Counted from the stretch's first letter, positions 16,231 through 24,638 are shown. The stretch is 32,327 nt of DNA from Oxalobacteraceae bacterium (GCA_900299005.1 OMID01000032.1:1-32327), one strand, 5' to 3'. A program made the numbers and translations. The notes: generated from the sequence alone by a model not told the origin.

Positions 16231-16257
16231 CCGGCTGCATCGTGATGATGCAGCCGG
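16231..16257 (-). promoter_or_regulatory. Intercistronic hairpin between binding-protein and permease genes
   Basis: CCGGCTGCATC (16231-16241) and GATGCAGCCGG (16247-16257) form a perfect 11-bp stem with a 5-base loop. There is no T tract on the minus-strand side, so it is not a full terminator. Hairpins at this point in sugar-transporter operons protect the binding-protein mRNA from 3' decay and lower permease expression relative to the receptor. That role is inferred here. Confidence 0.75.
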
Positions 16258-16292
16258 AAGATACTCAGCAAGTCTGGGGCTATGCGCTTTGC

Positions 16293-17744
16293 TTATTTAG
16301 GATAAGCACCGCTCTTCGCCGCCCAGGCGTTGTATACCGCTTTTTGTTTATCGATACCGACCTTGGCTGTGATGTCATCCCACTGCTTGGCCACATCATC
16401 GAGTATTTTCTTCGGATCTTCGCCGGCCCACAGGCGGCTGATACCCTGACGAAGCGCCTCTTCGTATTTGTCGGTTTGGATCAGCGAGAGATCAAGCAGA
16501 CCCGTCTTCGAGCCTGCCTGCAACGCAGCGAGATAGTCTTTCGCATCGGGCCACTTCGCCATGTATTCCTTGCTGGTGAAATGCGAATCACGGAAGGGGT
16601 CACGCAGCGCAAACGGGAGCTGTACGCGCTTCATCGAGATCTCTTCGGAGTTCAACCACTGAATGAACAGATAGGCGAGCTCCTTGTTCTTGGAAGTCGA
16701 TGCCACACCCAGCGTGAAGCCGGCTGCCAACTCCGGATGACCGCCCGGTGGCAGCGAATACCCCACCTTGCCGGACACCTTGGACTCAGGCACCCATTTC
16801 ATCGCCTCATCCTTGATGTAGCCAGCGGCAAACCGACCGTACGGCGGCCAGGAGATCGTCATAGCACTCTCGCCTTTGAGAAAGGTCGCGAGATTTTCCA
16901 CAAAACCGAATTTTTCCACACCAGGTGGCATGAATTTGTTTTCATTCTTCCAGTCGGTGAACACCTTCACGCCGGCCGCATTGTTAATTTGTGCCTTCAT
17001 ATTGGCATCAAAGAATTTGCCGCCTTCGTTACGGAAGCGCTCCTGGAACATGAAGTTGCCATAGCCTGGCTCGCGGAATTGCGACGCACCGTAAACCCCC
17101 TTGGCTTTGAGCTTTTCTGTCAGGAACTGACCTATCTCGCCAAATTCTTTCCAAGTCTTGGGTGGCGCCAGATCATATTTGAATTTGGCCTTGAATTCTT
17201 TCTGCAATCCCGGGTCAGCGAACAAGTCTTTGCGGTAATACATGACAAAGACATCGCCATCATCCGGAAACGCGTAGATTTTGCCGTTCACCATCATCTG
17301 ATTGTCACGATAGGTCGGAGCAATCTTTTGCAGCTCGGCCCGATAGCCGTATTTGTCGACCATGGCATCCAGCTGTTCGATTGCACCCGCCTGCGCAAGG
17401 TCAGGCAGCCACGCGGGGATGATGTTCAGCGCATCATAGGCACCGGTGCCGGCACGAAATTCCTGCATGATCTTGGTGAACATTTCGGCAGTGGGCACCT
17501 CGACGACATTAATCTTGCAGCCGGTGAGTTTTTCCCACATGGGACCCGAGAAGTTCTTGGGGTCCAGCGATTGGAGGCCAGCCTCCCAAACCACTGTGAT
17601 CGTTTTGCCATTGCAGAGCTTCTTGGCCGCATCTACTGCTTTTTGCGCCGCGCTTTGTGCTGAAGCTGCGCCTGTCGACAGCGCGAGAGTTAGTGTGAGT
17701 GCTGCATGAGGCAGGTATTTTTTTCCTGTTGATGCATACGTCAT
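16293..17744 (-). CDS. Sugar ABC transporter substrate-binding protein (CUT1 family)
   Basis: A 483-residue periplasmic receptor. A Sec signal peptide is seen (hydrophobic LTLTLALSTGAASA, cleavage about residue 30). The mature protein has the family 1 extracellular solute-binding fold: ITVVWEAG near the start, YDALNIIPAWLPDLAQAGAI, GKIYAFPDDGDVFVMYYRKDLF, and WAGEDPKKILDDVAKQWDDI at the end. The ATG at 17744 has GAGGAG 7 bases upstream. It is the first gene of the minus-strand operon transcribed from the promoter at 17812-17840. The ligand is inferred to be D-apionate, its lactone or a related branched sugar acid. Confidence 0.9.
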   Translation of the reverse strand: MTYASTGKKYLPHAALTLTLALSTGAASAQSAAQKAVDAAKKLCNGKTITVVWEAGLQSLDPKNFSGPMWEKLTGCKINVVEVPTAEMFTKIMQEFRAGTGAYDALNIIPAWLPDLAQAGAIEQLDAMVDKYGYRAELQKIAPTYRDNQMMVNGKIYAFPDDGDVFVMYYRKDLFADPGLQKEFKAKFKYDLAPPKTWKEFGEIGQFLTEKLKAKGVYGASQFREPGYGNFMFQERFRNEGGKFFDANMKAQINNAAGVKVFTDWKNENKFMPPGVEKFGFVENLATFLKGESAMTISWPPYGRFAAGYIKDEAMKWVPESKVSGKVGYSLPPGGHPELAAGFTLGVASTSKNKELAYLFIQWLNSEEISMKRVQLPFALRDPFRDSHFTSKEYMAKWPDAKDYLAALQAGSKTGLLDLSLIQTDKYEEALRQGISRLWAGEDPKKILDDVAKQWDDITAKVGIDKQKAVYNAWAAKSGAYPK

Positions 17745-17811
17745 GGTGCGTCTCCTCAACCTTGTTTTTTTATTATCAAAAGTGTCCGGTTACCGCTGAC
17801 TTACCGCGTCC

Positions 17812-17840
17812 ATATTGTCTTAATGACTTCTGTTCGTCAA
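17812..17840 (-). promoter_or_regulatory. Candidate promoter of the sugar-transporter operon
   Basis: On the minus strand TTGACG (17840-17835) is followed after 17 bases by CAATAT (17817-17812). The -35 matches consensus at five of six positions; the -10 is weak, which would suit an activator-dependent promoter. The binding-protein ATG lies 67 bases downstream. The LysR regulator gene ends 133 bp upstream. Confidence 0.45.
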
Positions 17841-17973
17841 TGAGAATCCTCGCCGACATGCGCCGGGAGGCAGGCCAGTGTGGTTGAGCTTCGATACGAT
17901 GGGTGCCAAGTCCGCTAAAAAACATTGTTCATACCGTGGCCTGACACACTGACCGGCCTTCAGCGCGGGCACT

Positions 17974-18849
17974 TTAGGTGTTGTGCTGCAATTCGTCGAC
18001 CATCCAATCGACCAGCCTCTGGACATCGGCGCGACTGCGAACGTGCGGATTGATCCACAATACCAGCCGATAGTGACCACGAAGAAAACCAAAGGGTGCC
18101 ACCAACCGACCCGATTCCAAAGCGTCAAGCACCAGCATGCGCGGTACAGTGGCGATACCCAGGCCACAAGCTGCAGCCTGAATCAACAAGTAGAAGTGCT
18201 CAAACTCCTCCTGCACTGATAAATTGAGGTCGCTAGCACCCGCCGCCGTTGCCCATTGCTGCCATGCGAGCGGACGACTGCGAGTCGCCAGCAGTCGCGC
18301 ACGCGCGAGGTCGACTGGTTCTCGAAACGCGTTTTGCTTCAGATACTCCGGCGTGCAAACGGGGCCTATCCATTCATCAGCCAGCTCCCGCACAATCATG
18401 TCGTCAGGCGGGGTGATCATGGTGTTTCGAATGGCAACGCTGATGTTGTCGCGCATCGGATCAATACCACGGTAATTCATGTTGAACTGCAGTGGCATTG
18501 CCGGATGCTGATGCTGAAAGCGCGCGATGCGCGGCAGCAGCCAGAACATCATGATCGACTCGGAGCACGAAATCGTCACGGGCCCCGGACGCACCTGTTC
18601 CACGCTCGCCTGAATGAGGCCGAAGGCGGCGGTCAATCCCTCCGACAACCGCTGGCCCTCTGGGGTCGGCTCGCCGCTCTTTGCGCCGCGCTTTAGCAGC
18701 AGAACACCGAGAGAGTCTTCAAGCGCCCGCACATGCCGGCTGACCGCCCCATGCGTGACCGAGAGCTCATCTGCAGCTGCACTCATGCTGCCAAGCCTGA
18801 TCACGGCTTCAAACGCTCGAAGCGCATGCAGCGATGGGATGGTGGTCAT
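17974..18849 (-). CDS. LysR-family transcriptional regulator (GcvA-like)
   Basis: A 291-residue regulator. The N-terminal winged helix-turn-helix contains SMSAAADELSVTHGAVSRHVRALED. The C-terminal part (about 90-290) is the effector-binding domain. The helix-turn-helix with VTHGAVSRHV and the opening PSLHALRAFEAV are typical of the GcvA-type subgroup. It is divergent from the RuBisCO-like gene (187 bp between start codons) and sits just upstream of the transporter operon, so it is well placed to control both halves of the locus in response to a pathway intermediate. No clean palindromic LysR box could be assigned. Confidence 0.93.
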   Translation of the reverse strand: MTTIPSLHALRAFEAVIRLGSMSAAADELSVTHGAVSRHVRALEDSLGVLLLKRGAKSGEPTPEGQRLSEGLTAAFGLIQASVEQVRPGPVTISCSESIMMFWLLPRIARFQHQHPAMPLQFNMNYRGIDPMRDNISVAIRNTMITPPDDMIVRELADEWIGPVCTPEYLKQNAFREPVDLARARLLATRSRPLAWQQWATAAGASDLNLSVQEEFEHFYLLIQAAACGLGIATVPRMLVLDALESGRLVAPFGFLRGHYRLVLWINPHVRSRADVQRLVDWMVDELQHNT

Positions 18850-18905
18850 GCTTTTTTTATATCGACGCTGTGAGCCAGACTCAACGGGTGGTGAGTATAA
18901 ATCGA

Positions 18906-18934
18906 TTGTCCTGCCCTCCGGCTTTTCTTAGCAT
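18906..18934 (+). promoter_or_regulatory. Candidate promoter of the RuBisCO-like protein operon
   Basis: TTGTCC (18906-18911), a 17-base spacer and TAGCAT (18929-18934) form a moderate sigma-70 match in the LysR/RuBisCO-like divergent region. Transcription would start near 18941, about 95 bases before the predicted ATG at 19037. Confidence 0.45.
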
Positions 18935-19036
18935 ACCGACATCCAGACCAATCACGGCGAGTGTTCTGATCGGATGCTCGCCACAAGACAACATCGCAAC
19001 CCCGGCACATGGGTTGCGCTGGGGGAGACGAAGTTG

Positions 19037-20323
19037 ATGTTACATAACGGTAGCGGCCACCGCGAAGAATTCCGCGCGCGTTATTTCGTGGAGAGTGCAG
19101 TGCCTCTGCAGCAGGCCGCCGAGGTTATCGCCGGCGAACAATCCAGCGGCACCTTCCTTTCCCTGCCCGGCGAGACGCAGGAACTCAAAGACCGCTTCCG
19201 TGCGCGTGTCACCCGCGTGGATACCCATCCTCCATCGATGCTACCTTCCTTGCACAGCGCATGGGCTGCGCGACATGCAACGGGCACGATATTCCATCGC
19301 GGCGAGATCGAGATCGCCTTTCCGATCGAAAACGTGGGATCAAACCTCACGACGCTGATGGCCACCGTCGCCGGCAATTTGTTTGAGCTCGGTGAACTTA
19401 CCGCCGTGCGCCTGCTTGATATCGATATGCCCGACAGCTATGCGGCACAGTTCCACGGCCCGCAATTCGGCGTCGCCGGAACGCGCAAAAAAGCCGGCGT
19501 GGAAGGTCGTCCCATCATTGGCACCATTATCAAGCCCAGCGTCGGTCTCTCGCCCGATCAGACCGCAGAGCTTGTCGATTCGCTGTGCGCGGCGGGGATC
19601 GACTTCATCAAGGATGATGAATTGATGGCCGATCCGCCCTATGCGCCATTCAACGCGCGGCTGGCTGCCGTGATGCCGGTACTGCACAAACATGCAGATC
19701 GCACAGGGCATATGCCGATGTATGCAATCAATATCTCAGGAACGATCGAGGAGATGCGCAATCGACATGATGCTGTCCTCGCCCAGGGCGGCACGTGCGT
19801 GATGGCCAGCGCTAACTGGATCGGCCTGTCGGGGCTGCAGTACCTCCGAACGCATTCGCAACTACCCATCCATGCTCATAGAAACGGCTGGGGCGCAATG
19901 ACACGCCATCCAGGTCTCGGTTATGAATTTCGGGTCTACCAGAAGCTGTTACGACTGGCAGGTGCAGACCAGTTGCATGTCAATGGCGTACAGGGAAAAT
20001 TCTGGGAGCCCGATGATTCGGTGATTGCATCGGCCGCAAGTTGTCTTGCACCCTTCGCTGGCGTCTCCCCACTCATGCCGGTGTTCTCATCGGGGCAGTG
20101 GGCAGGATTGGCACCGATGATTCACGCCAAACTAAGAAGCAATGATCTCATGCATCTGGCCGGTGGGGGCATCATCGGACATCCGGATGGGATCGCCGCT
20201 GGCGTGGCCAGCATGCGCGAGGGCTGGGAAGCAGCTTGCGAAGGTATCGCCATTGAACAGTACGCAAAAAACCGCCCTGCATTACGCGCTGCACTTGTCA
20301 AATTTGGCGGACCAATCTCATGA
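19037..20323 (+). CDS. oiaX/oiaT: RuBisCO-like protein, probable 3-oxo-isoapionate-4-phosphate cleaving enzyme
   Basis: A 428-residue RuBisCO large-subunit-like protein. The key residues are all present: Lys166 (GTIIKPSVG), the metal-site lysine (carbamylated in RuBisCO) with acidic ligands in IKDDEL (Lys192, Asp194, Glu195), His281-Arg282 (IHAHRNGWG), His314 and Lys321 (LHVNGVQGK), SSGQW at 351, and the phosphate loop GGGIIGHPDG at 377. In D-apionate pathways such proteins either decarboxylate 3-oxo-isoapionate 4-phosphate to L-erythrulose 1-phosphate (OiaX) or split it to 3-phosphoglycerate and glycolate (OiaT); sequence inspection cannot separate them. The ATG at 19037 follows GGGGAGA. It overlaps the kinase gene by 4 bp. 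It is unlikely to be a true CO2-fixing RuBisCO: there is no small subunit and the context is catabolic. Confidence 0.85.
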   Translation: MLHNGSGHREEFRARYFVESAVPLQQAAEVIAGEQSSGTFLSLPGETQELKDRFRARVTRVDTHPPSMLPSLHSAWAARHATGTIFHRGEIEIAFPIENVGSNLTTLMATVAGNLFELGELTAVRLLDIDMPDSYAAQFHGPQFGVAGTRKKAGVEGRPIIGTIIKPSVGLSPDQTAELVDSLCAAGIDFIKDDELMADPPYAPFNARLAAVMPVLHKHADRTGHMPMYAINISGTIEEMRNRHDAVLAQGGTCVMASANWIGLSGLQYLRTHSQLPIHAHRNGWGAMTRHPGLGYEFRVYQKLLRLAGADQLHVNGVQGKFWEPDDSVIASAASCLAPFAGVSPLMPVFSSGQWAGLAPMIHAKLRSNDLMHLAGGGIIGHPDGIAAGVASMREGWEAACEGIAIEQYAKNRPALRAALVKFGGPIS

Positions 20324-21726
20324 GCGCCGCTTCTCATTCACTCAAGCTCGCTTTCTATGGCGATGATTTTACTGGTTCGACGGATGCACTTGAGGTCCTG
20401 GCGTTCGCCGGTTTGCAAACCGCACTGCTGCTGAAACCACCCACACCCGAAGTGCTTGCGCATTTTCCGCCACTCGATGCGGTAGGGGTTGCAGGGGACA
20501 GCCGTGTAATGACACCGGAAGAAATGGATGAACAGCTGCCATCGATCTTTCAGGCGCTCGCACACTGCGGCGCACCCGTGGTTCACTACAAAGTGTGCTC
20601 AACCTTCGATAGTGCGCCAGGTATCGGCAGCATCGGACGTGCCATGGAAATAGCGCAGAAGATTTTCAACAATGATGTTATTCCCATTGTCGGCAGCACA
20701 CCGGCGTTGCAGCGCTACTGTTTATTTGGTCATCTGTTTGCACGCGCAGGCACCGATGGCAAGATGTACCGCATCGATCGACATCCGATCATGAGCGTGC
20801 ATCCGGTAACGCCGATTGATGACAGTGATCTGGTCGTTCATTTGAAACGACAAGCCGCGCTGTCGATTGCTCGTATCGATTTCCCGCAGATCGAGCCTGG
20901 TCTCGATGCTGCGAAGATGGCGCTGAAGGACTGTATCGACGAAAAGCCGCAAGCGGTATTGATCGATAGCGCATCGGATAGACAGCTCACCACAGTGGGT
21001 GGACTACTCGAGTGGCTATCACAGAACAACGCGCCACTGTTTACTGTCGGGCCTTCTGGTGTCGAATACGCCCTCACGCAGTGGTGGCAACAGCGTGGTG
21101 AAGTAGGTCTCAGTGATCAGAGCTATGCATCATTTGATGGCGTCGATCAAGTACTGGCACTTTCAGGGAGTGCGTCGATGTTATCGATGCAGCAGATCGA
21201 TACGGCACTCGCGGCAGGGTTTTATGGCATCGCCGTGGACACCGTGGCCTTACTCGATGATAGCCGCTGGCCAGCAGCGTCACACGAGGTGATCAATCAG
21301 GTGCTCAGTGCAATATCCAACGGCCACAGCGTCATGCTGCATACCGCGCGTGGTCGCATGGATGAACGCATCAGTCAGACACTAGACGCCTTGCATGCTC
21401 GCGGTTGGAGCAACGAGCGCGCACGACAAGAGGGAGGTCGTCTGCTGGGGCAACGCCTTGGCGAGATTACCCGCTCTATCTTGCAGCAACGTCCCCTGCG
21501 CCGACTACTGCTATCTGGCGGCGACACCTCAAGTCAAGTCACGCAGGTACTGGCCCCCGCTGGCTTAGTGGTGGCGGCGCGACTCACCCGAGGGGCGCCC
21601 CTATGCCGCTTCGTCGCGCCGGACCAGCCTTGGCTCGACGGGGTTGAAGTGGCGCTGAAGGGGGGACAGATGGGTGATGCCAATTTCTTTGAAACCGCGC
21701 GCAAGGGTAACCACGTCATCGGTTAA
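20320..21726 (+). CDS. oiaK: Four-carbon acid sugar kinase family (DUF1537), probable 3-oxo-isoapionate kinase
   Basis: A 468-residue sugar-acid kinase of the DUF1537 family. The N-terminal substrate domain opens FYGDDFTGSTDALE (residues 12-25). The C-terminal nucleotide-binding domain shows LSGGDTSSQV (about 398-407) and LKGGQMGDANFF (about 446-457), both family signatures. The start overlaps the RuBisCO-like stop (ATGA), so the two products are translated in tandem. With a RuBisCO-like partner this family phosphorylates 3-oxo-isoapionate on O4 to make the cleavage substrate. Related kinases act on erythronate or threonate, but those operons use PdxA-type partners that are absent here. Confidence 0.85.
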   Translation: MSAASHSLKLAFYGDDFTGSTDALEVLAFAGLQTALLLKPPTPEVLAHFPPLDAVGVAGDSRVMTPEEMDEQLPSIFQALAHCGAPVVHYKVCSTFDSAPGIGSIGRAMEIAQKIFNNDVIPIVGSTPALQRYCLFGHLFARAGTDGKMYRIDRHPIMSVHPVTPIDDSDLVVHLKRQAALSIARIDFPQIEPGLDAAKMALKDCIDEKPQAVLIDSASDRQLTTVGGLLEWLSQNNAPLFTVGPSGVEYALTQWWQQRGEVGLSDQSYASFDGVDQVLALSGSASMLSMQQIDTALAAGFYGIAVDTVALLDDSRWPAASHEVINQVLSAISNGHSVMLHTARGRMDERISQTLDALHARGWSNERARQEGGRLLGQRLGEITRSILQQRPLRRLLLSGGDTSSQVTQVLAPAGLVVAARLTRGAPLCRFVAPDQPWLDGVEVALKGGQMGDANFFETARKGNHVIG

Positions 21727-21811
21727 TTCCGACCTACCCTTGTATTTTTATCGCTTCGACAAGAAGCATTCAAGTCGACCACAAGTCGACAGAACGACAG
21801 AGGAGCAAGCA

Positions 21812-22651
21812 ATGACAAAGATCGTAATTTTGGGCGCAGGCGGAAAGATGGGCTATCGTTGCTCGTCGAATCTGGTCGGCTCACCTTGGCAGGTAGCCCA
21901 TGTAGAAGTCAGCGCCGCTGGACAGGAACGCCTGAAACCGCTCGGCATCGTCTGCCAACCGGCCGACGAGGTCTTGCCCGAGGCCGATGTGGTGATTCTT
22001 GCGATTCCCGACAACGTGATTGGCCGTGCCACGAACCAGCTTGCCCATCTCTTCAAACCGGGGGCAATCTTGGTTGCGCTGGATGCCGCAGCGCCGTTTG
22101 CCGGCGAATTGCCTGACCGTGCTGACCTCTCGATCTTCGTTGCCCATCCTTGCCATCCGTCGATCTTCAATGACGAGAATGATCCGCAAGCCCGCCGCGA
22201 TTATTTCGGCGGCGTAGCGGCTAAACAGAGTATCGTCTGCGCGCTCATGCGCGGACCCGAATCCCATTACGAGCTAGCCGTCGCCATCGCTCAACGGATG
22301 TATGCCCCTGTCATCGAAGCGCATCGAGCGACCGTCGATCAAATGGCCATTCTCGAGCCTGTGCTGTCGGAAACAATCTGCGCTACCTGTCTGACTGTCA
22401 TACGCGAGGCGACCGACGAGGCAGTGCGCAGAGGCGTGCCGAAACAGGTCGCCCATGACTTCATCCTTGGACACTTGAACGTTGAGCTCGCCATCTTGTT
22501 TGATCAAATGCCGGGCGTGCGCATGTCAGATGCGGCTAATCGAGCCGTCGAGCGAGCGAAGAAGGAAATCTTCGTACCCGACTGGAAAAAAGTATTCGAG
22601 CCAGCCGCTATTGAGGAAAGCATTCGCATGATTACGCAGGTAGAAGCCTGA
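21812..22651 (+). CDS. apnO: Probable D-apionate oxidoisomerase
   Basis: A 279-residue NAD(P)-dependent dehydrogenase. The Rossmann motif is GAGGKMG (8-14), followed by ADVVILAIPDNVIG. The C-terminal helical part belongs to the phosphogluconate-dehydrogenase-like C-terminal family, with FVAHPCHPSIFND between the domains. ApnO enzymes oxidise D-apionate and shift the carbon skeleton to give 3-oxo-isoapionate, the substrate of the kinase encoded just upstream. The ATG has AGGAG 7 bases upstream, and the gap to the kinase stop is 85 bp. The family call is firm; the specific reaction is taken from the gene neighbourhood. Confidence 0.8.
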   Translation: MTKIVILGAGGKMGYRCSSNLVGSPWQVAHVEVSAAGQERLKPLGIVCQPADEVLPEADVVILAIPDNVIGRATNQLAHLFKPGAILVALDAAAPFAGELPDRADLSIFVAHPCHPSIFNDENDPQARRDYFGGVAAKQSIVCALMRGPESHYELAVAIAQRMYAPVIEAHRATVDQMAILEPVLSETICATCLTVIREATDEAVRRGVPKQVAHDFILGHLNVELAILFDQMPGVRMSDAANRAVERAKKEIFVPDWKKVFEPAAIEESIRMITQVEA

Positions 22652-22688
22652 TCAAGCACCCGATTGACTGAAATAGAGAGGACATACG

Positions 22689-23084
22689 ATGTTAAAGAAA
22701 CAGGCCGTCCAAGGTGAGCTCGGCAGAGTGATACTCATGGACTCAATCACCAAAGTATCGAAAGAGGATGAAGGGCAAGTCGTGGTATCAGCATCCCATG
22801 GCGGGAGCAGCTCCGGCGAATTTGCGCTCGAGGTGCCATTGAAAGCTGTATTTTTCAATGATGCCGGCGTTGGCAAGGAGGACGCAGGCATCGCTGCACT
22901 ACAGATGCTACAGGCGCGCTCGGTCGCTGGCGGAACGGTATCCCACTTGAGCGCTCGCATTGGGGATTCGCAGGATATGTGGGATCACGGGGTGATATCT
23001 CATCTCAATGAGGCTGCCCGTGCTCTGGGCCTACAAGAGAATCAGCGACTTGATCAGGCGCTCACCTTCCTGGTGAAAGCGTGA
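22689..23084 (+). CDS. Conserved hypothetical protein of the apionate operon
   Basis: A 131-residue soluble protein, last in the plus-strand operon (37 bp after the oxidoisomerase, GAGAGGA before the ATG). The notable features are VVVSASHGGSSSGEFAL, then VFFNDAGVGKEDAGIAAL and GGTVSHLSARIGDSQDMW. Glycine-serine loops with conserved His and Asp suggest a small enzyme or ligand-binding fold rather than a structural protein. I recall no assigned function for it. Possible roles are a lactone or aldehyde side-reaction, a mutarotase-like step, or an effector-binding partner. A terminator follows about 140 bp downstream. Confidence 0.75.
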   Translation: MLKKQAVQGELGRVILMDSITKVSKEDEGQVVVSASHGGSSSGEFALEVPLKAVFFNDAGVGKEDAGIAALQMLQARSVAGGTVSHLSARIGDSQDMWDHGVISHLNEAARALGLQENQRLDQALTFLVKA

Positions 23085-23226
23085 TGTCAGCACGCTGCGC
23101 CAGCTGGTCGGATGCTCCGTCGCTTGAAACGTCGCTGCTCTCAATAGCGATGTGAACTGGCACGGGGCGTGGTGCCGGGAATGGGGAGGAGCATACGGCT
23201 CCGGGTGGAATGATCCGGGGTGCTTC

Positions 23227-23249
23227 GCGCTACTTTACAGCGCTTTTTT
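23227..23249 (+). terminator. Rho-independent terminator of the apionate operon
   Basis: GCGCT (23227-23231) pairs with AGCGC (23239-23243) around a 7-base loop and is followed by six or more T residues. The short stem has a strong T tract, and its position 140 bp past the last operon gene fits. The rest of 23085-23323 shows nothing recognisable. Confidence 0.55.
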
Positions 23250-23323
23250 AATCAGGATCGCTGCGGACCTGCGAGTGGGTGCGTGACTCGCGAACTCGGT
23301 GCATCAACCTCAAGTTTTGGCGC

Positions 23324-23653
23324 TTATATTCTCAGACCGTCTGCCGTAGTGGGCGGCCTGTCTCGGCCCTCGCTCTGGTGATCATCCGCCTCTTGAGGTG
23401 ACCCAGTACGCAGCCAATAGGGACACACTTGACAGACTTTGGCGACGATTTCCATGTTGCGAGTGTCTGGCAAAGCATCGCCCAGCAGCCACTTGTGCAC
23501 GGTCGATAAAGAAATCTTTATCGATTCATTGACGCTGTTGCATGCCCTTAATAACTGAGTAGGACTACTCGGATTCAAACCGACTTTGCGCAGGCTCGCC
23601 TTGAGCCTACGCGTAAAGTCTTCTCGTTCCTTGAAACTCAGATGAGCTGCCAT
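23324..23653 (-). CDS. XRE/phage-repressor-like DNA-binding protein
   Basis: A 109-residue protein with a single helix-turn-helix domain: REDFTRRLKASLRKVGL, the recognition part ISLSTVHKWLLGDALPDTRNMEIVAKV, then CPYWLRTG. The layout matches cI-like repressors lacking the protease domain. The C-terminal 25 residues are charged and disordered. GGAG lies 7 bases before the ATG. It is encoded 48 bp downstream of the unrecognised gene at 23702-24532 on the same strand and may be co-transcribed with it. Its targets are unknown; a prophage relic is possible but no other phage gene is seen. Confidence 0.75.
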   Translation of the reverse strand: MAAHLSFKEREDFTRRLKASLRKVGLNPSSPTQLLRACNSVNESIKISLSTVHKWLLGDALPDTRNMEIVAKVCQVCPYWLRTGSPQEADDHQSEGRDRPPTTADGLRI

Positions 23654-23701
23654 GACTCACTCCATAAGTACTTATAAAGTCCTGATCATTGAATTTCTTA
23701 C

Positions 23702-24532
23702 CTACTTCACAAATGTCACACGAAGCTCTTCAAGCTGAAGTCCAGTGGCTACGCAGACCCACTCATCACTGGCTGTGACAGCGAAAGACCTGCCTGGTAT
23801 TGGCAGCGCAAGGTAGTCGCCTTCGCGTAGCGGCGAGCTCCCGAATTCATTCAGATAGGTCACTGACTGACTGTAAATCTGGTCGATCAATACGCTATAC
23901 AGGCGTGAGCCTTGACAAAAACTCCTGAGTTGCGAGCCTGAAGCATTGACGTTGCTGATGCTGATCACGGAGTGCGCCAGGACCTCGGAAAAATTGTGTC
24001 GGCTATGGCGCGACAGACCCTTCATCTCACCAACGATGGACTCCAGTACAAAGCCGTTCCCGCAAATCGCATCCTCAATGGCATACCCATCACCCCGGAA
24101 CGGCTTGCTAGTGACCTCAAACCCCAAGGCCAAGCCGTCGAACATGTGCGCGAACTGGTTTTGCGAGGTCGAACCTGAGATCCGGCCCGAACAGCGCAAC
24201 ATTAATTGGGGAGCCAGCGCACCCCGTTTTCCGGGCGGTGTTTTCGCGATCACTGGGCCGCCCTGAGCGCAATACGTGCTGTGCGCATACAAGTACCCGA
24301 ATGCGGCCGCTTCGGGTGTCGTTGACGCGGTGCTCTCCGGGCGCATGATCACCGAGCGTCCCGCACGGGTGTACCCCGAAGCGATGTGGGCCTCATGCGA
24401 GGCTTCGAGAGCAGTGACCGCGAGACGCGGGGCAAGCCCCAAGCGCTGCGCTTGGGGCGAAGCCGTCTTTCCGGCAGCGACGGCTGCCTGCACGCTGTGT
24501 GCGTAAGCGCTAGTTCTCGAGGCATGAAGCAT
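23702..24532 (-). CDS. Hypothetical protein, possibly distantly related to FAH/2-keto-4-pentenoate hydratase fold
   Basis: A 276-residue protein; the ATG at 24532 has GGAGA about 5 bases upstream and is favoured over a TTG at 24550. There is no signal peptide or membrane segment. The first 60 residues are Ala/Ser-rich and low in complexity. The central part, with FDGLALGFEVTSKPF, AICGNGFVLESIVGE and the later SNVNASGSQLRSF, is vaguely like the FAH/hydratase superfamily (acidic site, then a glycine-rich gain of VLG), but I do not claim that family. A perfect hairpin (24436-24458) lies within the early coding region. Confidence 0.5.
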   Translation of the reverse strand: MLHASRTSAYAHSVQAAVAAGKTASPQAQRLGLAPRLAVTALEASHEAHIASGYTRAGRSVIMRPESTASTTPEAAAFGYLYAHSTYCAQGGPVIAKTPPGKRGALAPQLMLRCSGRISGSTSQNQFAHMFDGLALGFEVTSKPFRGDGYAIEDAICGNGFVLESIVGEMKGLSRHSRHNFSEVLAHSVISISNVNASGSQLRSFCQGSRLYSVLIDQIYSQSVTYLNEFGSSPLREGDYLALPIPGRSFAVTASDEWVCVATGLQLEELRVTFVK

Positions 24533-24638
24533 GACGCTCTCCTTCCCCAACCACCGTCAGCAAACCCCTACCTCATGCACCAGCGGCCAGGTAACAGTCT
24601 TGGCTGTCACGACGACCCGCAGGCGCGAGGCGATCTCA

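Noticed and set aside
16242-17663. A 473-codon open frame on the plus strand
   Set aside because: It is exactly antisense to the well-supported substrate-binding protein gene, has no ribosome-binding site and shows no recognisable domain.
19037-20323. A genuine CO2-fixing RuBisCO
   Set aside because: There is no small subunit, phosphoribulokinase or other Calvin-cycle gene, and the kinase and dehydrogenase neighbours point to sugar-acid catabolism.
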